A DNA stretch of 47,489 bases from Zhongshania sp. (GCA_018066965.1 JAGPVP010000093.1:1-47489); one strand, 5' to 3'. Positions 8,925 to 16,437 are shown, numbered from the stretch's first letter. Notes: a model not told the origin generated them from the sequence alone. Translations and numbers: made by a program.

Positions 8925-9368
8925 ATGAATAAGTTTTATATTTTTGCAGCCTGTGTGCTGTTATCAGCCTGTAGCAGTAAACCCATTCCGTTTACTGATT
9001 ATCTGGTAAAAAACTTACTCCGCGATAATCTCGAAGCGCTGGCAAGGCCGCCGATTTTCACCGTCGAAGATATTACCGTAAAAACCATTGAAAGCAGCGA
9101 AACCACCGGCATGGCAACCGCCGACGTCAGAATGCGCTTCCCAGAAGATTTCGATACTGTGGTAAGTCTGCGCAGACTAGAACCGTTTAACGTGGCCTAT
9201 CTGCAATACAAAAGTAGCTTCGGGAAATTTGCGGCGGGCGAAAGCCAGGTTCACCACGCTGAGTATCAATTCGAACGGCGTGACGGCAAGTGGTTTATTG
9301 TTGGCAGCCGCGCAATTTCCGCACCCGAGATTTTTCACGCTGCGGGCAGTCCTGCGACTAAAGAATAA
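8925..9368 (+). CDS. Small lipoprotein of unknown function
   Basis: The 147-residue product has a clear type II signal: MNKFYIFAACVLLSAC with the lipidated Cys at 16, followed by SSKP, so an outer-membrane location is likely. The rest is a mixed alpha/beta domain with alternating hydrophobic strands (A-D-V-R-M-R-F, E-Y-Q-F-E-R-R-D-G-K-W-F-I-V-G). The ending resembles small NTF2-like or DUF-type periplasmic domains, in which R-D-G-K-W-x-V closes a sheet. I recognise no specific family. It is divergent from phoD, and its stop is followed by the repeat nest. Confidence 0.7.
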   Translation: MNKFYIFAACVLLSACSSKPIPFTDYLVKNLLRDNLEALARPPIFTVEDITVKTIESSETTGMATADVRMRFPEDFDTVVSLRRLEPFNVAYLQYKSSFGKFAAGESQVHHAEYQFERRDGKWFIVGSRAISAPEIFHAAGSPATKE

Positions 9369-9435
9369 AGCCATGTTTGTGTAATTGTAGAGTGGGGACC
9401 TGTATCTTGGGTCATGCGGTACTCTGTAAAACCCC

Positions 9436-9494
9436 AAAGGCATTCGCTGCGCTTACCTGGATCCCCGATCGGGGTCGGGGATGACGTAGTGTGG
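9436..9494. repeat. REP-like palindrome, copy 3
   Basis: Stem ATCCCCGA (9461-9468) pairs with TCGGGGAT (9475-9482). Compared with copies 1 and 2, A-T has become C-G on both sides of the stem, a compensatory change. The lead-in GGCATTCGCTGCGCTTACCTGG is kept. It opens the first of two similar composite blocks. Confidence 0.75.
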
Positions 9495-9590
9495 CGCCCT
9501 CACCCGCACACTTTCCTACACCCTCATCTGCACACGTTCGTACATCGTCTTCCTCGCACTTTCTTACATCGTCATCCGCACACTTTCCTA
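9495..9590. repeat. 24-bp tandem repeat, four units
   Basis: Four imperfect 24-bp units (9495-9518, 9519-9542, 9543-9566, 9567-9590), consensus near catcgtcatccgcacacttt followed by ccta. The first 11 bases of the unit equal the start of the adjacent inverted palindrome, so the array may have grown from that element. The reverse strand reads as an octapeptide repeat, but no start site or known protein supports a gene. Confidence 0.75.
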
Positions 9591-9630
9591 CATCGTCATC
9601 CTCAACTTGATTGAGGATCCATATACCTCG
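9591..9630. repeat. REP-like palindrome, inverted variant, copy a
   Basis: Stem ATCCTCAA (9598-9605) with TTGAGGAT (9611-9618), loop CTTGA. Read on the reverse strand it has the same flanks as the other palindromes (TGGATCC ... GGATGAC) with a different but still paired core. It is therefore the same family in the opposite orientation. Confidence 0.7.
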
Positions 9631-9663
9631 GTCTACCTGTTGCTCCGCACGCTGCAAAAAATA

Positions 9664-9722
9664 AAAAGCATTCGCTATGCTCATCTGGATCCCCGATCGG
9701 GGTCGGGGATGACGTAGTGTGG
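9664..9722. repeat. REP-like palindrome, copy 4
   Basis: Stem ATCCCCGA (9689-9696) with TCGGGGAT (9703-9710), tail GACGTAGTGTGG identical to copy 3. It opens the second composite block, which repeats the order palindrome, 24-bp units, inverted palindrome. Confidence 0.75.
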
Positions 9723-9770
9723 TGCCGTCATCCGCGCACGTTCCTACATCGTCATCCGCGCACTTTCCTA
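9723..9770. repeat. 24-bp tandem repeat, two units
   Basis: Two units (9723-9746 and 9747-9770) of the same 24-bp sequence as 9495-9590. The second differs by a single base from unit 9567-9590. Copy number therefore differs between the two composite blocks (four against two). Confidence 0.75.
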
Positions 9771-9810
9771 CATCGTCATCCTCAACTTGATTGAGGATCC
9801 ATATACCTCG
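9771..9810. repeat. REP-like palindrome, inverted variant, copy b
   Basis: Stem at 9778-9785 with 9791-9798. The 40 bases are identical to the inverted copy at 9591-9630 apart from the extreme right edge, which indicates recent duplication of the composite block. Confidence 0.7.
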
Positions 9811-9841
9811 GGCTATTTGTTACGCCGCACTTCGTTAAACC

Positions 9842-9890
9842 AAAGGCATTCGCTGTCATCTAGATGCCCAATCGGGGTCGGATATGACGG
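9842..9890. repeat. REP-like palindrome, degenerate copy 5
   Basis: The lead-in GGCATTCGCTGTCAT is followed by a decayed stem (ATGCCCA ... TCGGATAT). It is the last recognisable member before about 150 bases of DNA (9891-10046) in which I see neither gene nor repeat. Confidence 0.6.
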
Positions 9891-10046
9891 AATGGTTTTA
9901 ACCCACGTGAACTGGGATTAAGCGCTTTCGGCATACCAATGAAACCCAGTATTAAGACTTAGCGACCTTTACACGATAAGAAGAAGATAAAGCAGCTATT
10001 AGATTTATAGACCGTAATAAGACCGAGCATAAAACCGCCCAAAATC

Positions 10047-10658
10047 TTAATAGTGGCTACCCAGCTGCACCCACGGCGCTTTGCCATCTTGGTGATATAC
10101 CGTAAAGCGCGTGAGCCCTGCATAGGGCACATTCAAGCGAGTCATCGCTCCCATTGGCATGCCCAGCCAATGACAGATCATCACGCGGATCACCGCGCCG
10201 TGCACTACCAGTAATACCGACTGGCCTTTATGCTCGTCAGCAACCGTGTCTAATTCAGTGGTGATGCGCTGGCAGAAATCCGGCATCGCTTCGCCGTTTG
10301 GCGGACTAGCTTCGGCGGGGGATTCCCAAAAATCTGCCCACTCTTGGGGAAAGCGTTGGCGCGCAACATCGTGGGCTAAACCTTCCCAGTCACCAAAGTG
10401 CATCTCTCGCAGATCTTCACGCACTGCTAGGGGCGTTTTGCGCTCCGCTGCCAGCATTTCTGCAAAACGCTGACAGCGCTGCAGCGGTGAGCTGACAATA
10501 TTCTCCCAGCCACCGTCACCCATAGTGGCGATCTTGTCGCGCATTTGCTGCCAACCAAGTTCACTAAGTGCCACATCGGTGCTGCCACGAAATATCTCAC
10601 CACCCTCGCAGGCACCGTGGCGCAATAAATCGATACGAGTTGTGGTCACTTTAGCCAT
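10047..10658 (-). CDS. cobC: Alpha-ribazole phosphatase-like histidine phosphatase
   Basis: The 203-residue protein belongs to the histidine (phosphoglycerate mutase-like) phosphatase superfamily. The phosphorylated histidine is in L-L-R-H-G (His14), with the second active-site part in V-V-H-G-A-V-I-R-V-M and the acidic residue in M-H-F-G-D-W-E-G. Placement directly behind cobU and cobT makes CobC the best assignment: removal of the 5'-phosphate from alpha-ribazole-5'-phosphate (or adenosylcobalamin-5'-phosphate) in late B12 assembly. It starts 15 bases after the cobT stop. In related genomes cobS usually follows here; no cobS is seen. Confidence 0.85.
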   Translation of the reverse strand: MAKVTTTRIDLLRHGACEGGEIFRGSTDVALSELGWQQMRDKIATMGDGGWENIVSSPLQRCQRFAEMLAAERKTPLAVREDLREMHFGDWEGLAHDVARQRFPQEWADFWESPAEASPPNGEAMPDFCQRITTELDTVADEHKGQSVLLVVHGAVIRVMICHWLGMPMGAMTRLNVPYAGLTRFTVYHQDGKAPWVQLGSHY

Positions 10659-10673
10659 AGCGAAAGCCCTGTT

Positions 10674-11720
10674 TTAATTACTGCCACGACTTACGCCAGC
10701 TTGTTCAAAGCTCGCCATTTCTTTTTGCAATCGGCAGGCGGCCTGCATAATGGGGAGCGCCAGTGCGGCACCACTGCCCTCGCCCAAACGCATGTCCAAC
10801 TGCAATAAGGGCTCTGCCTCCATTTTATTAAGTAAACGGCTGTGACCGGGCTCAGCAGAGCAATGGGAGAAAAATAACCACGGCCGAATTGAGGGATTTA
10901 TTCTTACCGCTGACATGGCCGCCGCCGTGCAAATATAACCATCGACCAATACAGCTATGCCTTTCTGAGCCGAGCGAATATAAGCACCCGCCAGGGCGTT
11001 AATTTCATAACCACCAATGCGACGTAATACTTCCATGCCATTTTTCATATGAGGTAAATGTCGCGACATAGCGCGAGTGACAACGGCTGATTTTTTCGCC
11101 AACATTTGATCAGTGATACCCGTACCACGCCCGACCATCGCCGTTGCAGATAGGCGGGTGTGCGCCACAGCCAATGCCGCTGCCGAGGTGCTATTACCAA
11201 TCCCCATCTCACCACCGATAAACACGTCAATGTCACCGGCTTGGTCAATAATGTCGCGCCCTACCGCCATGGCTTCTTCGCACTGCTCCATGGTCATGGC
11301 TTCGGTCACACACATATTCTGAGTGCCCGCGCCCACGCGCATATCTAGCACATTAGGCAAATCTTCCAATGCGTAAACGGTGCCTACATTAATCACTTTA
11401 AAATCTGCGCCCATCGCTTTAGCTAAGACACTAATCGCCGCACCGCCACTGGCGAAGTTGCGCACCATTTCTGAGGTTACCGACTGCGGATACGCAGACA
11501 CATCCTCGGTAGTGACGCCGTGATCACCGGCAAAAACCGCAATTAGCGCCTTATCAACATGAGGCTCCAGCGTGCGCTGCACCGCAGACAATTGAATAGC
11601 AACATCTTCTAACCTACCCAAAGCACCCAGCGGCTTAGTCAAACTAGCCTGTCGCGCCTGCGCAGCCGCGCGGAATTCTTCGTCAGCTTCTGGCGCCGAC
11701 TCCTCATACCAATGTGACAT
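10674..11720 (-). CDS. cobT: Nicotinate-nucleotide--dimethylbenzimidazole phosphoribosyltransferase
   Basis: CobT activates the lower ligand base of cobalamin by transferring phosphoribose from nicotinate mononucleotide to 5,6-dimethylbenzimidazole. The 348 residues match the family (~350). Visible signatures are T-K-P-L-G-A-L-G-R-L-E near residue 30, F-A-G-D-H-G-V, the substrate loop G-E-M-G-I-G-N-S-T-S-A-A-A, and the catalytic glutamate in R-L-G-E-G-S-G-A-A-L near 317. It begins 4 bases past the cobU stop, so cobU-cobT-cobC form one leftward operon. Confidence 0.96.
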   Translation of the reverse strand: MSHWYEESAPEADEEFRAAAQARQASLTKPLGALGRLEDVAIQLSAVQRTLEPHVDKALIAVFAGDHGVTTEDVSAYPQSVTSEMVRNFASGGAAISVLAKAMGADFKVINVGTVYALEDLPNVLDMRVGAGTQNMCVTEAMTMEQCEEAMAVGRDIIDQAGDIDVFIGGEMGIGNSTSAAALAVAHTRLSATAMVGRGTGITDQMLAKKSAVVTRAMSRHLPHMKNGMEVLRRIGGYEINALAGAYIRSAQKGIAVLVDGYICTAAAMSAVRINPSIRPWLFFSHCSAEPGHSRLLNKMEAEPLLQLDMRLGEGSGAALALPIMQAACRLQKEMASFEQAGVSRGSN

Positions 11721-11724
11721 ACCG

Positions 11725-12261
11725 TTACCCTTTCAGAACTTGCTCTAAACCCGCCGTTACCAGCACGACCCGATCTGCCATGGCAGCGAGGTCCTGATGC
11801 AAGCGTCCCGATTCGTCAACAAACTGCCGACTTAATGTTCCCAGTGGCACAATTCCCTGCCCCACCTCATTACTTACTAAAACAATATGGCCTTCAGCGC
11901 GCTGTAGTACTTGATAAAACTCGCCACGCACCGTGTGCCAACGTGGCAAATCGTCTTTCATCAGCCAATTACTTAACCATAGTGTTAGGCAATCTACCAA
12001 AATTGCGGTATTCGCGGTCGCGCTATTGCGAATTGCCGCTGTGAGTTCTTCCGGTGCTTCCACGGTTTGCCAGCCATCATCGCGGCGCTGGTGTTGATGA
12101 TGGGCAATCCGCGCCGTCATTTCTTCATCACCAGCAGTGGCCGTCGCGATGTATATGCGTTGAACGTCGCTTGCAGCAGTGCAAATACGCTGCTCCGCTA
12201 GGCGACTTTTACCTGACCGTGCACCACCAAGATACAGTTCCAGCACCGCAATACTCCCCAT
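11725..12261 (-). CDS. cobU: Adenosylcobinamide kinase / guanylyltransferase
   Basis: This bifunctional enzyme (CobU of enterics, CobP of Pseudomonas) phosphorylates adenosylcobinamide and then transfers GMP to it. The 178-residue length is typical. It shows the P-loop G-G-A-R-S-G-K-S (residues 12-19), the guanylylated histidine region R-I-A-H-H-Q-H-Q-R-R-D, the metal-binding V-D-C-L-T-L-W-L-S-N and the C-terminal segment V-S-N-E-V-G-Q-G-I-V-P. It is the first gene of the cobalamin salvage operon and is divergent from the adenosyltransferase gene across 86 bases. Confidence 0.95.
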   Translation of the reverse strand: MGSIAVLELYLGGARSGKSRLAEQRICTAASDVQRIYIATATAGDEEMTARIAHHQHQRRDDGWQTVEAPEELTAAIRNSATANTAILVDCLTLWLSNWLMKDDLPRWHTVRGEFYQVLQRAEGHIVLVSNEVGQGIVPLGTLSRQFVDESGRLHQDLAAMADRVVLVTAGLEQVLKG

Positions 12262-12347
12262 ACATAGCCGCCAATACTGCCACCCAGAAGTGATCTGACG
12301 TATAGTAAACCGCTTATTCTACTAGACCGGCTGCAACTGAGGGAAAT

Positions 12348-12902
12348 ATGGGACATCGATTATCGAAGATTTATACTCGCACCGGCGATGACGGCACCAC
12401 GGGACTCGGTGATGGCTCGCGTATCGATAAGGATCACCACCGCATGGAGAGCATTGGCAACGTCGATGAACTCAACTCCGTCGTCGGTTTACTCATGGCC
12501 GAACTGCCTTCTGACGACGCCTATACGCCGCTGCTCGCGCGCATTCAACACGATTTATTTGATCTTGGCGGCGAACTCGCAGTGCCGGGTTATATCATGA
12601 TCAGTGCCGAACGCATTGGCGAGTTAGAAAATAGCTTAGATGAGCTAAACGAAGACCTACCGCCACTTAAAAACTTTATTCTTCCCGGTGGTAGCAAACC
12701 CGCCGCCTTATGCCATATGGCCAGATCAGTATGTCGCCGCGCTGAACGCAGCTTGGTTGCACTCAACAAAACCGATGAAGTAAATGCGACCGGTCGCCAA
12801 TATTTAAACCGCTTATCAGACTTTTTATTTGTAATGGCAAGGTTGCTAGCACGCCGCAATGGCGGCCAAGAAGTACTGTGGGTTCAAGCGGACAAACGAT
12901 AA
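12348..12902 (+). CDS. PduO-type cob(I)alamin adenosyltransferase
   Basis: The 184-residue enzyme transfers the 5'-deoxyadenosyl group of ATP to cob(I)alamin or cobinamide, the step before CobU. The family signature K-I-Y-T-R-T-G-D-D-G-T-T-G-L is at residues ~7-20. The helical bundle follows with S-I-G-N-V-D-E-L-N-S and the ATP-contacting C-R-R-A-E-R-S near residue 130. The Shine-Dalgarno GAGGGA lies just ahead of the ATG. It faces away from cobU, so this locus covers adenosylation and nucleotide-loop assembly. The gene could be called pduO, cobO or MMAB-type; biochemical class is clear, symbol is not. Confidence 0.93.
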   Translation: MGHRLSKIYTRTGDDGTTGLGDGSRIDKDHHRMESIGNVDELNSVVGLLMAELPSDDAYTPLLARIQHDLFDLGGELAVPGYIMISAERIGELENSLDELNEDLPPLKNFILPGGSKPAALCHMARSVCRRAERSLVALNKTDEVNATGRQYLNRLSDFLFVMARLLARRNGGQEVLWVQADKR

Positions 12903-12912
12903 AACCGACGCC

Positions 12913-12934
12913 CCTGTTTCCACTCAAACAGGGC
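12913..12934. terminator. Hairpin between convergent adenosyltransferase and ROK kinase genes
   Basis: A perfect 8-bp stem (CCCTGTTT 12913-12920 with AAACAGGG 12927-12934) with a 6-nt loop fills the 35 bases between two convergent genes. There is no T-tract on the plus strand, so termination efficiency is uncertain. Confidence 0.5.
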
Positions 12935-12937
12935 CGC

Positions 12938-13816
12938 TCACCACAACCATGCCGCACCGCGAACACCACTGCTGTCGCCATACTTAGCTTTCACTAAGGC
13001 TGTTACGCAGCTGTCGCTAAACACATAGTCCGCCCAATACTGCGGGACTTTTTCATAAATAATATCGATATTAGACACACCGCCGCCCAGCACAATCGCA
13101 GCCGGGTCTAGTAGATTAATAACCCCTGCCAATGCCCGCGCCAACTGCCGGCAATAGGTATCTAATACGGTTTCAGCCAAAGCTTCTCCGGCCGCAGCTC
13201 GCGCCGCTATCTCTGGCGCCTTGATCGCTTCGCCACCCGCCTCAAGGTAAGTCGTCGCAAAGCCAGCACCGCACAAATAAGTTTCAATGCAGTTGATCCG
13301 TCCACAGTAGCAAACCCGCTCTTCTGTCGCGCCGGGCATGGAGTTGTGCCCCCACTCACCGCCAATACTGTTTACGCCAGTGAGCACTTTTTTATCAATA
13401 ACGACACCGCCGCCAGTACCTGTGCCAATAATCACGCCAAACACCGTCGGGTAATCTGCACCGGCGCCGTCTACCGCTTCCGATAAGGCAAAACAATTGG
13501 CGTCGTTACTAAAACGTACTTGGCAACCCAGGCGCTTAATCAAATCCTCGGGGAGCGCACGACCACTAATGGCCAAGGTATTACTATTTTTGATTAAACC
13601 GGTCACCGCTGACACCGCGCCGGGGCCACCTAAGCCCACCGTGGCGCCACCACCGGCTTTAGCCTGCAAACCCTCTACCAAACCAGCGATGGCCTCAACC
13701 ACCGCCTCGTAGCTATGAGTAGGTGTGGCAATACGCTCACGCGCGATTTGCTCGCCGCTCTCGGCCAGCAAAATTCCTTCAATTTTTGTGCCGCCAAGAT
13801 CAACACCAATTCGCAA
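12938..13816 (-). CDS. ROK-family sugar kinase (fructokinase/glucokinase type)
   Basis: The 292-residue protein begins MRIGVDLGGTKIEG, the ATP-binding start of ROK kinases, and has G-L-G-G-P-G-A-V, N-D-A-N-C-F-A and the zinc motif C-Y-C-G-R-I-N-C-I-E-T after G-H-N. This layout is closest to Mak-type fructokinases; glucose or N-acetyl sugars cannot be excluded. The frame stays open to an ATG at 13891, but that would overlap ampE. I chose the TTG at 13816 because AAGGGG sits 6 bases upstream and family members begin at exactly this residue. It lies 38 bases behind ampE and may be co-transcribed with ampD-ampE, loosely linking it to cell-wall sugar recycling. Confidence 0.88.
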   Translation of the reverse strand: MRIGVDLGGTKIEGILLAESGEQIARERIATPTHSYEAVVEAIAGLVEGLQAKAGGGATVGLGGPGAVSAVTGLIKNSNTLAISGRALPEDLIKRLGCQVRFSNDANCFALSEAVDGAGADYPTVFGVIIGTGTGGGVVIDKKVLTGVNSIGGEWGHNSMPGATEERVCYCGRINCIETYLCGAGFATTYLEAGGEAIKAPEIAARAAAGEALAETVLDTYCRQLARALAGVINLLDPAAIVLGGGVSNIDIIYEKVPQYWADYVFSDSCVTALVKAKYGDSSGVRGAAWLW

Positions 13817-13854
13817 AGCAGGCCCCTTCAAATATTCTTTAAAAAATGACGCAC

Positions 13855-14709
13855 TTATATCAATTGCAGCACTGCCACCGCGCACACCCACACCAATAAA
13901 CTACGGGACAGCAAATGCTGCACTGCCAGTAACTCCTCGGCCGCCAATTTTACAAATTGTTCACCGTCTACCTGCCCATCAGGTAAATAAACGGGCAAGG
14001 CCTTCATGCCGACGTCGTCTAATATATCGGCAGATGGCAATTCGCTATTAAAATGTTCGCGCCATGCTTTGATGCAGGTATCGAAATTACCGACTATGGC
14101 AAACGCGAAGCCCAATATGCGCACCGGCAGCCATTCTAGATAAAACAGGGCGATGGCTGAACGATCGCGATCTTCCTGCTTTAACTGCTCGTCATTGACC
14201 AATAAAAACAATAAGCGATACGCCAAGGCCGCCGCTGGGCCGGCCACCACAAACCAAAACACCACCGCAAACCAGCGCTCAAAGCCTTGGTAAAACACCG
14301 CCTTACGAACACTTAAATGCAGCTGAAGTGCATTTTCGGCGCCGGTTTCGCACAGCTCTGCGCTAAAACCGAGACCGTGCTGGTAGGCACCCTCTAAATC
14401 TGCGCGCTGCCAACTGTTGAGATAAAGCTTAAGCAAGATTTGAAAGTCGCCGCGCCCCAAACTGTAAAGCAATAAAGCGACGCTGAGTAAGAACACCGGC
14501 AGGCCAAACAATATCGGCGCTAACAGCCACAACACGGCAAATACACCGAGTACGGGTAGGGCAACCAGTAATAACAAGCGCAGGGTAGTACTGCCAACTC
14601 CTGCGGTCATTTCCCGGTAGCGCACAAACCAATTATCTTCTTGGATAACGCCGCCGCTACCCCAAAATTGCACCGCTGCCCAAGCGATTAGAATGGCAAA
14701 AAATTCCAT
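13855..14709 (-). CDS. ampE: AmpE-like membrane protein
   Basis: The 284-residue protein starts with a hydrophobic helix (M-E-F-F-A-I-L-I-A-W-A), has a strong double membrane segment near residues 45-85, another around 160-180 and one at the C-terminus. Motifs such as W-F-V-R-Y-R, the L-G-R-G-D-F segment and W-R-E-H-F-N-S fit the AmpE/CobD-related family. AmpE accompanies AmpD in beta-lactamase regulation and peptidoglycan recycling, although its exact role is unclear. It starts only 3 bases after the ampD stop. Confidence 0.88.
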   Translation of the reverse strand: MEFFAILIAWAAVQFWGSGGVIQEDNWFVRYREMTAGVGSTTLRLLLLVALPVLGVFAVLWLLAPILFGLPVFLLSVALLLYSLGRGDFQILLKLYLNSWQRADLEGAYQHGLGFSAELCETGAENALQLHLSVRKAVFYQGFERWFAVVFWFVVAGPAAALAYRLLFLLVNDEQLKQEDRDRSAIALFYLEWLPVRILGFAFAIVGNFDTCIKAWREHFNSELPSADILDDVGMKALPVYLPDGQVDGEQFVKLAAEELLAVQHLLSRSLLVWVCAVAVLQLI

Positions 14710-14712
14710 AAT

Positions 14713-15261
14713 CTATCCCAATGCGTTTTTATAATAGGTCCAGTCAAAGGCCAAGCCGGGATCGGTTTTACGCCCCGGAGCTATGTCACAGTGGCCAACT
14801 ATACGTGCTGTGGTGATAGCCGGGTAGTAGCTCTGTAGGCTTTCTGTTACGGCGATTAACTCTCGGTACTGGGCGTCGGTGTAACTAACATCATCAGCCC
14901 CCTCAAGCTCAATGCCAATACTAAAATCATTGCAGTTGTCGCGTCCGTCAAACTGCGACGCACCGGCATGCCATGCGCGGTCGTTAAACGAGACAAATTG
15001 GTGAAGCACACCCTCGCGATCGATAAATAAATGCGCAGAGACATTCAGACCTCGCAAATCATCAAAACTGCTATGCGCCTCGCAATCTAAGCAATTGGTA
15101 AATAACTGATGAACATACGGGCCGCCAAACTGCCCCGCAGGCAGGCTGATATTGTGAATAACGAGCAAGCTAATATCGGCGGCGTTTGGACGCTGATTAT
15201 AATTGGGCGAGGGTTGCTTATTCGCATTGCCCATCCAGCCAGATGGCTCGATCAGGTACAT
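14713..15261 (-). CDS. ampD: 1,6-anhydro-N-acetylmuramyl-L-alanine amidase
   Basis: AmpD is the cytoplasmic zinc amidase that removes the peptide from anhydro-muropeptides during wall recycling, keeping AmpR-type inducers low. Zinc-site residues are visible in L-V-I-H-N-I-S, in the Trp-His of A-W-H-A-G, and in G-H-C-D-I-A-P-G-R-K-T-D-P-G. The chosen ATG gives 182 residues, like E. coli AmpD (183), and aligns M-Y-L-I-E-P-S-G-W with its start; GAGGG lies just upstream. A longer reading would need TTG at 15306 and add 15 unmatched residues. Confidence 0.95.
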   Translation of the reverse strand: MYLIEPSGWMGNANKQPSPNYNQRPNAADISLLVIHNISLPAGQFGGPYVHQLFTNCLDCEAHSSFDDLRGLNVSAHLFIDREGVLHQFVSFNDRAWHAGASQFDGRDNCNDFSIGIELEGADDVSYTDAQYRELIAVTESLQSYYPAITTARIVGHCDIAPGRKTDPGLAFDWTYYKNALG

Positions 15262-15380
15262 ACGCCCTCGCTGTAAATAGTGATTTTGCTCATGTCTCTG
15301 CGCCAACTCGATGTTAATAGTACTGAGAGTACATCGACGGCCTTCAATCTGTAAAACCTCGCCGATAAATATGGCAAATA

Positions 15381-16277
15381 TCAGGCGTTTTCACTGAACG
15401 CGGCAAGCTCTCCATCGTCAAGCAAACGCAGCATGCCTTCCTGCACCATGGTGGCGACTAACTCCCCAGTTTGGGCGTACATATGGCCTATCACCAAGGC
15501 GCGATCGCCAAAGGCATTTGCGCTATGTACATCGTATAAATGCCAGTTATTAAGATCTACTGGCCGATGAATCCACATTGAGTGGTTCAAACTTGCCATT
15601 TGCGACGGTCGCGACGAGACCTGATCACGGTAAGGCAATGATGCGGTGCGAATAAAGTTATGATCGCTAATGAATCCTAATATTGCCCGCTGCAAGGCAG
15701 GATCATTAGGCACGGTATGCTTAGCCCTCAGCCACATTCTTTGCACAGCGGGGCGATTATTCGTTTCTAAATACGAAGGCAATTCTAAACAACGAAAATC
15801 AATCACGCTCTGAGTCACTAAAAAATCGTAGAGTCTCAACAAACCAAGCTCTTCGAAATTATCGCGGTAGGATTCCATGCTGCGGAATGACTCCGGCCCC
15901 ATCACCGCTGGCATGGTCGGCTGCTGATCATAGCCTTGCGCCTCTATATGGAATGAAGCGTCTAAGGTTAACAGCTCTCGGCCAGCCTGATCTGCGGATA
16001 CTCGCCGAACACTAAAATTGCGCCCATCACGGAGATTGGCAACTTTAAAATGAATCGGCCCAGCCAAGTTTCCCGCTCGCAAAAATTGCGCACTTAGGGA
16101 ATGGCATAGCCGCCCCTCAACCGTCTGATTTGCCGCCGATAAAGCCTGGCCCAATACCTGCCCACCATAAACATGATTTTCCGCCGCTGAGTATCGGCTG
16201 TAACCGACAAATTCATTCTCGGTCATGCGCTCCAAATTTAAATGCGCGATAAAGTCTTCCACTAAACTCATAAACAC
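15381..16277 (-). CDS. tesB: Acyl-CoA thioesterase II
   Basis: The 298-residue protein has the double hotdog fold of TesB/ACOT8 enzymes, which hydrolyse medium and long acyl-CoAs to free acid and CoA. Family features are Y-G-G-Q-V-L-G-Q-A near residue 37, the catalytic Asp in G-F-I-S-D-H-N-F, the Ser/Thr position in M-A-S-L-N-H-S-M-W, and the Gln in M-V-Q-E-G-M-L-R. All three triad positions are filled with accepted residues. It is divergent from the MDR oxidoreductase gene. Confidence 0.92.
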   Translation of the reverse strand: MFMSLVEDFIAHLNLERMTENEFVGYSRYSAAENHVYGGQVLGQALSAANQTVEGRLCHSLSAQFLRAGNLAGPIHFKVANLRDGRNFSVRRVSADQAGRELLTLDASFHIEAQGYDQQPTMPAVMGPESFRSMESYRDNFEELGLLRLYDFLVTQSVIDFRCLELPSYLETNNRPAVQRMWLRAKHTVPNDPALQRAILGFISDHNFIRTASLPYRDQVSSRPSQMASLNHSMWIHRPVDLNNWHLYDVHSANAFGDRALVIGHMYAQTGELVATMVQEGMLRLLDDGELAAFSENA

Positions 16278-16322
16278 CTCTAGATCTCCTGGCGCTAGGA
16301 TACAGCAGCGCGGGGGAAAATT

Positions 16323-16365
16323 TACGTATTGCTGGTCACTAAGAAGATTTTAATACGCATACGTA
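16323..16365. promoter_or_regulatory. Inverted repeat in tesB/oxidoreductase divergent region
   Basis: TACGTAT (16323-16329) and its exact complement ATACGTA (16359-16365) lie 29 bases apart in the shared upstream region of two divergent genes. The second arm is about 20 bases before the -10 box of the rightward gene. This position would suit a regulator, but seven bases is short and chance cannot be excluded. Confidence 0.3.
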
Positions 16366-16382
16366 CAGCAGTGACGCAAATT

Positions 16383-16391
16383 TGTTATGAT
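16383..16391 (+). promoter_or_regulatory. Extended -10 promoter of the MDR oxidoreductase
   Basis: TGT-TATGAT is a near-consensus extended -10. A transcript starting about 7 bases later would exclude the GTG/ATG codons at 16387 and supports the ATG at 16438 as the true start. Confidence 0.5.
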
Positions 16392-16437
16392 CTTCGCCAT
16401 ACTCGCTAATAGACAAAATTTAACCGTGGAGACCATC

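Noticed and set aside
9412..9684. Reverse-strand frame with an octapeptide repeat (V-G-K-C-A-D-D-D type)
   Set aside because: It is the translation of 24-bp DNA repeats (24 is a multiple of 3) and runs through two REP-like palindromes. There is no ribosome-binding site or known family.
9495..9770. Possible CRISPR array
   Set aside because: The 24-bp units are adjacent with no spacers, differ from one another and have no cas genes nearby.
12262..12347. Cobalamin riboswitch between cobU and the adenosyltransferase gene
   Set aside because: The gap is 86 bases, too short for a ~200-base B12 riboswitch, and no B12-box motif (GCCACTG) was found.
13817..13891. Upstream start for the ROK kinase
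   Set aside because: It would overlap ampE and add 25 residues before the conserved M-R-I-G-V-D-L-G-G-T start; a strong AAGGGG precedes the TTG at 13816.
15560..15620. Apparent loss of a catalytic aspartate in TesB (S-L-N-H-S-M-W instead of I-D-H-S-M-W)
   Set aside because: The catalytic aspartate of the family lies earlier, in the S-D-H-N-F motif, which is intact. The position in question is not a triad residue.
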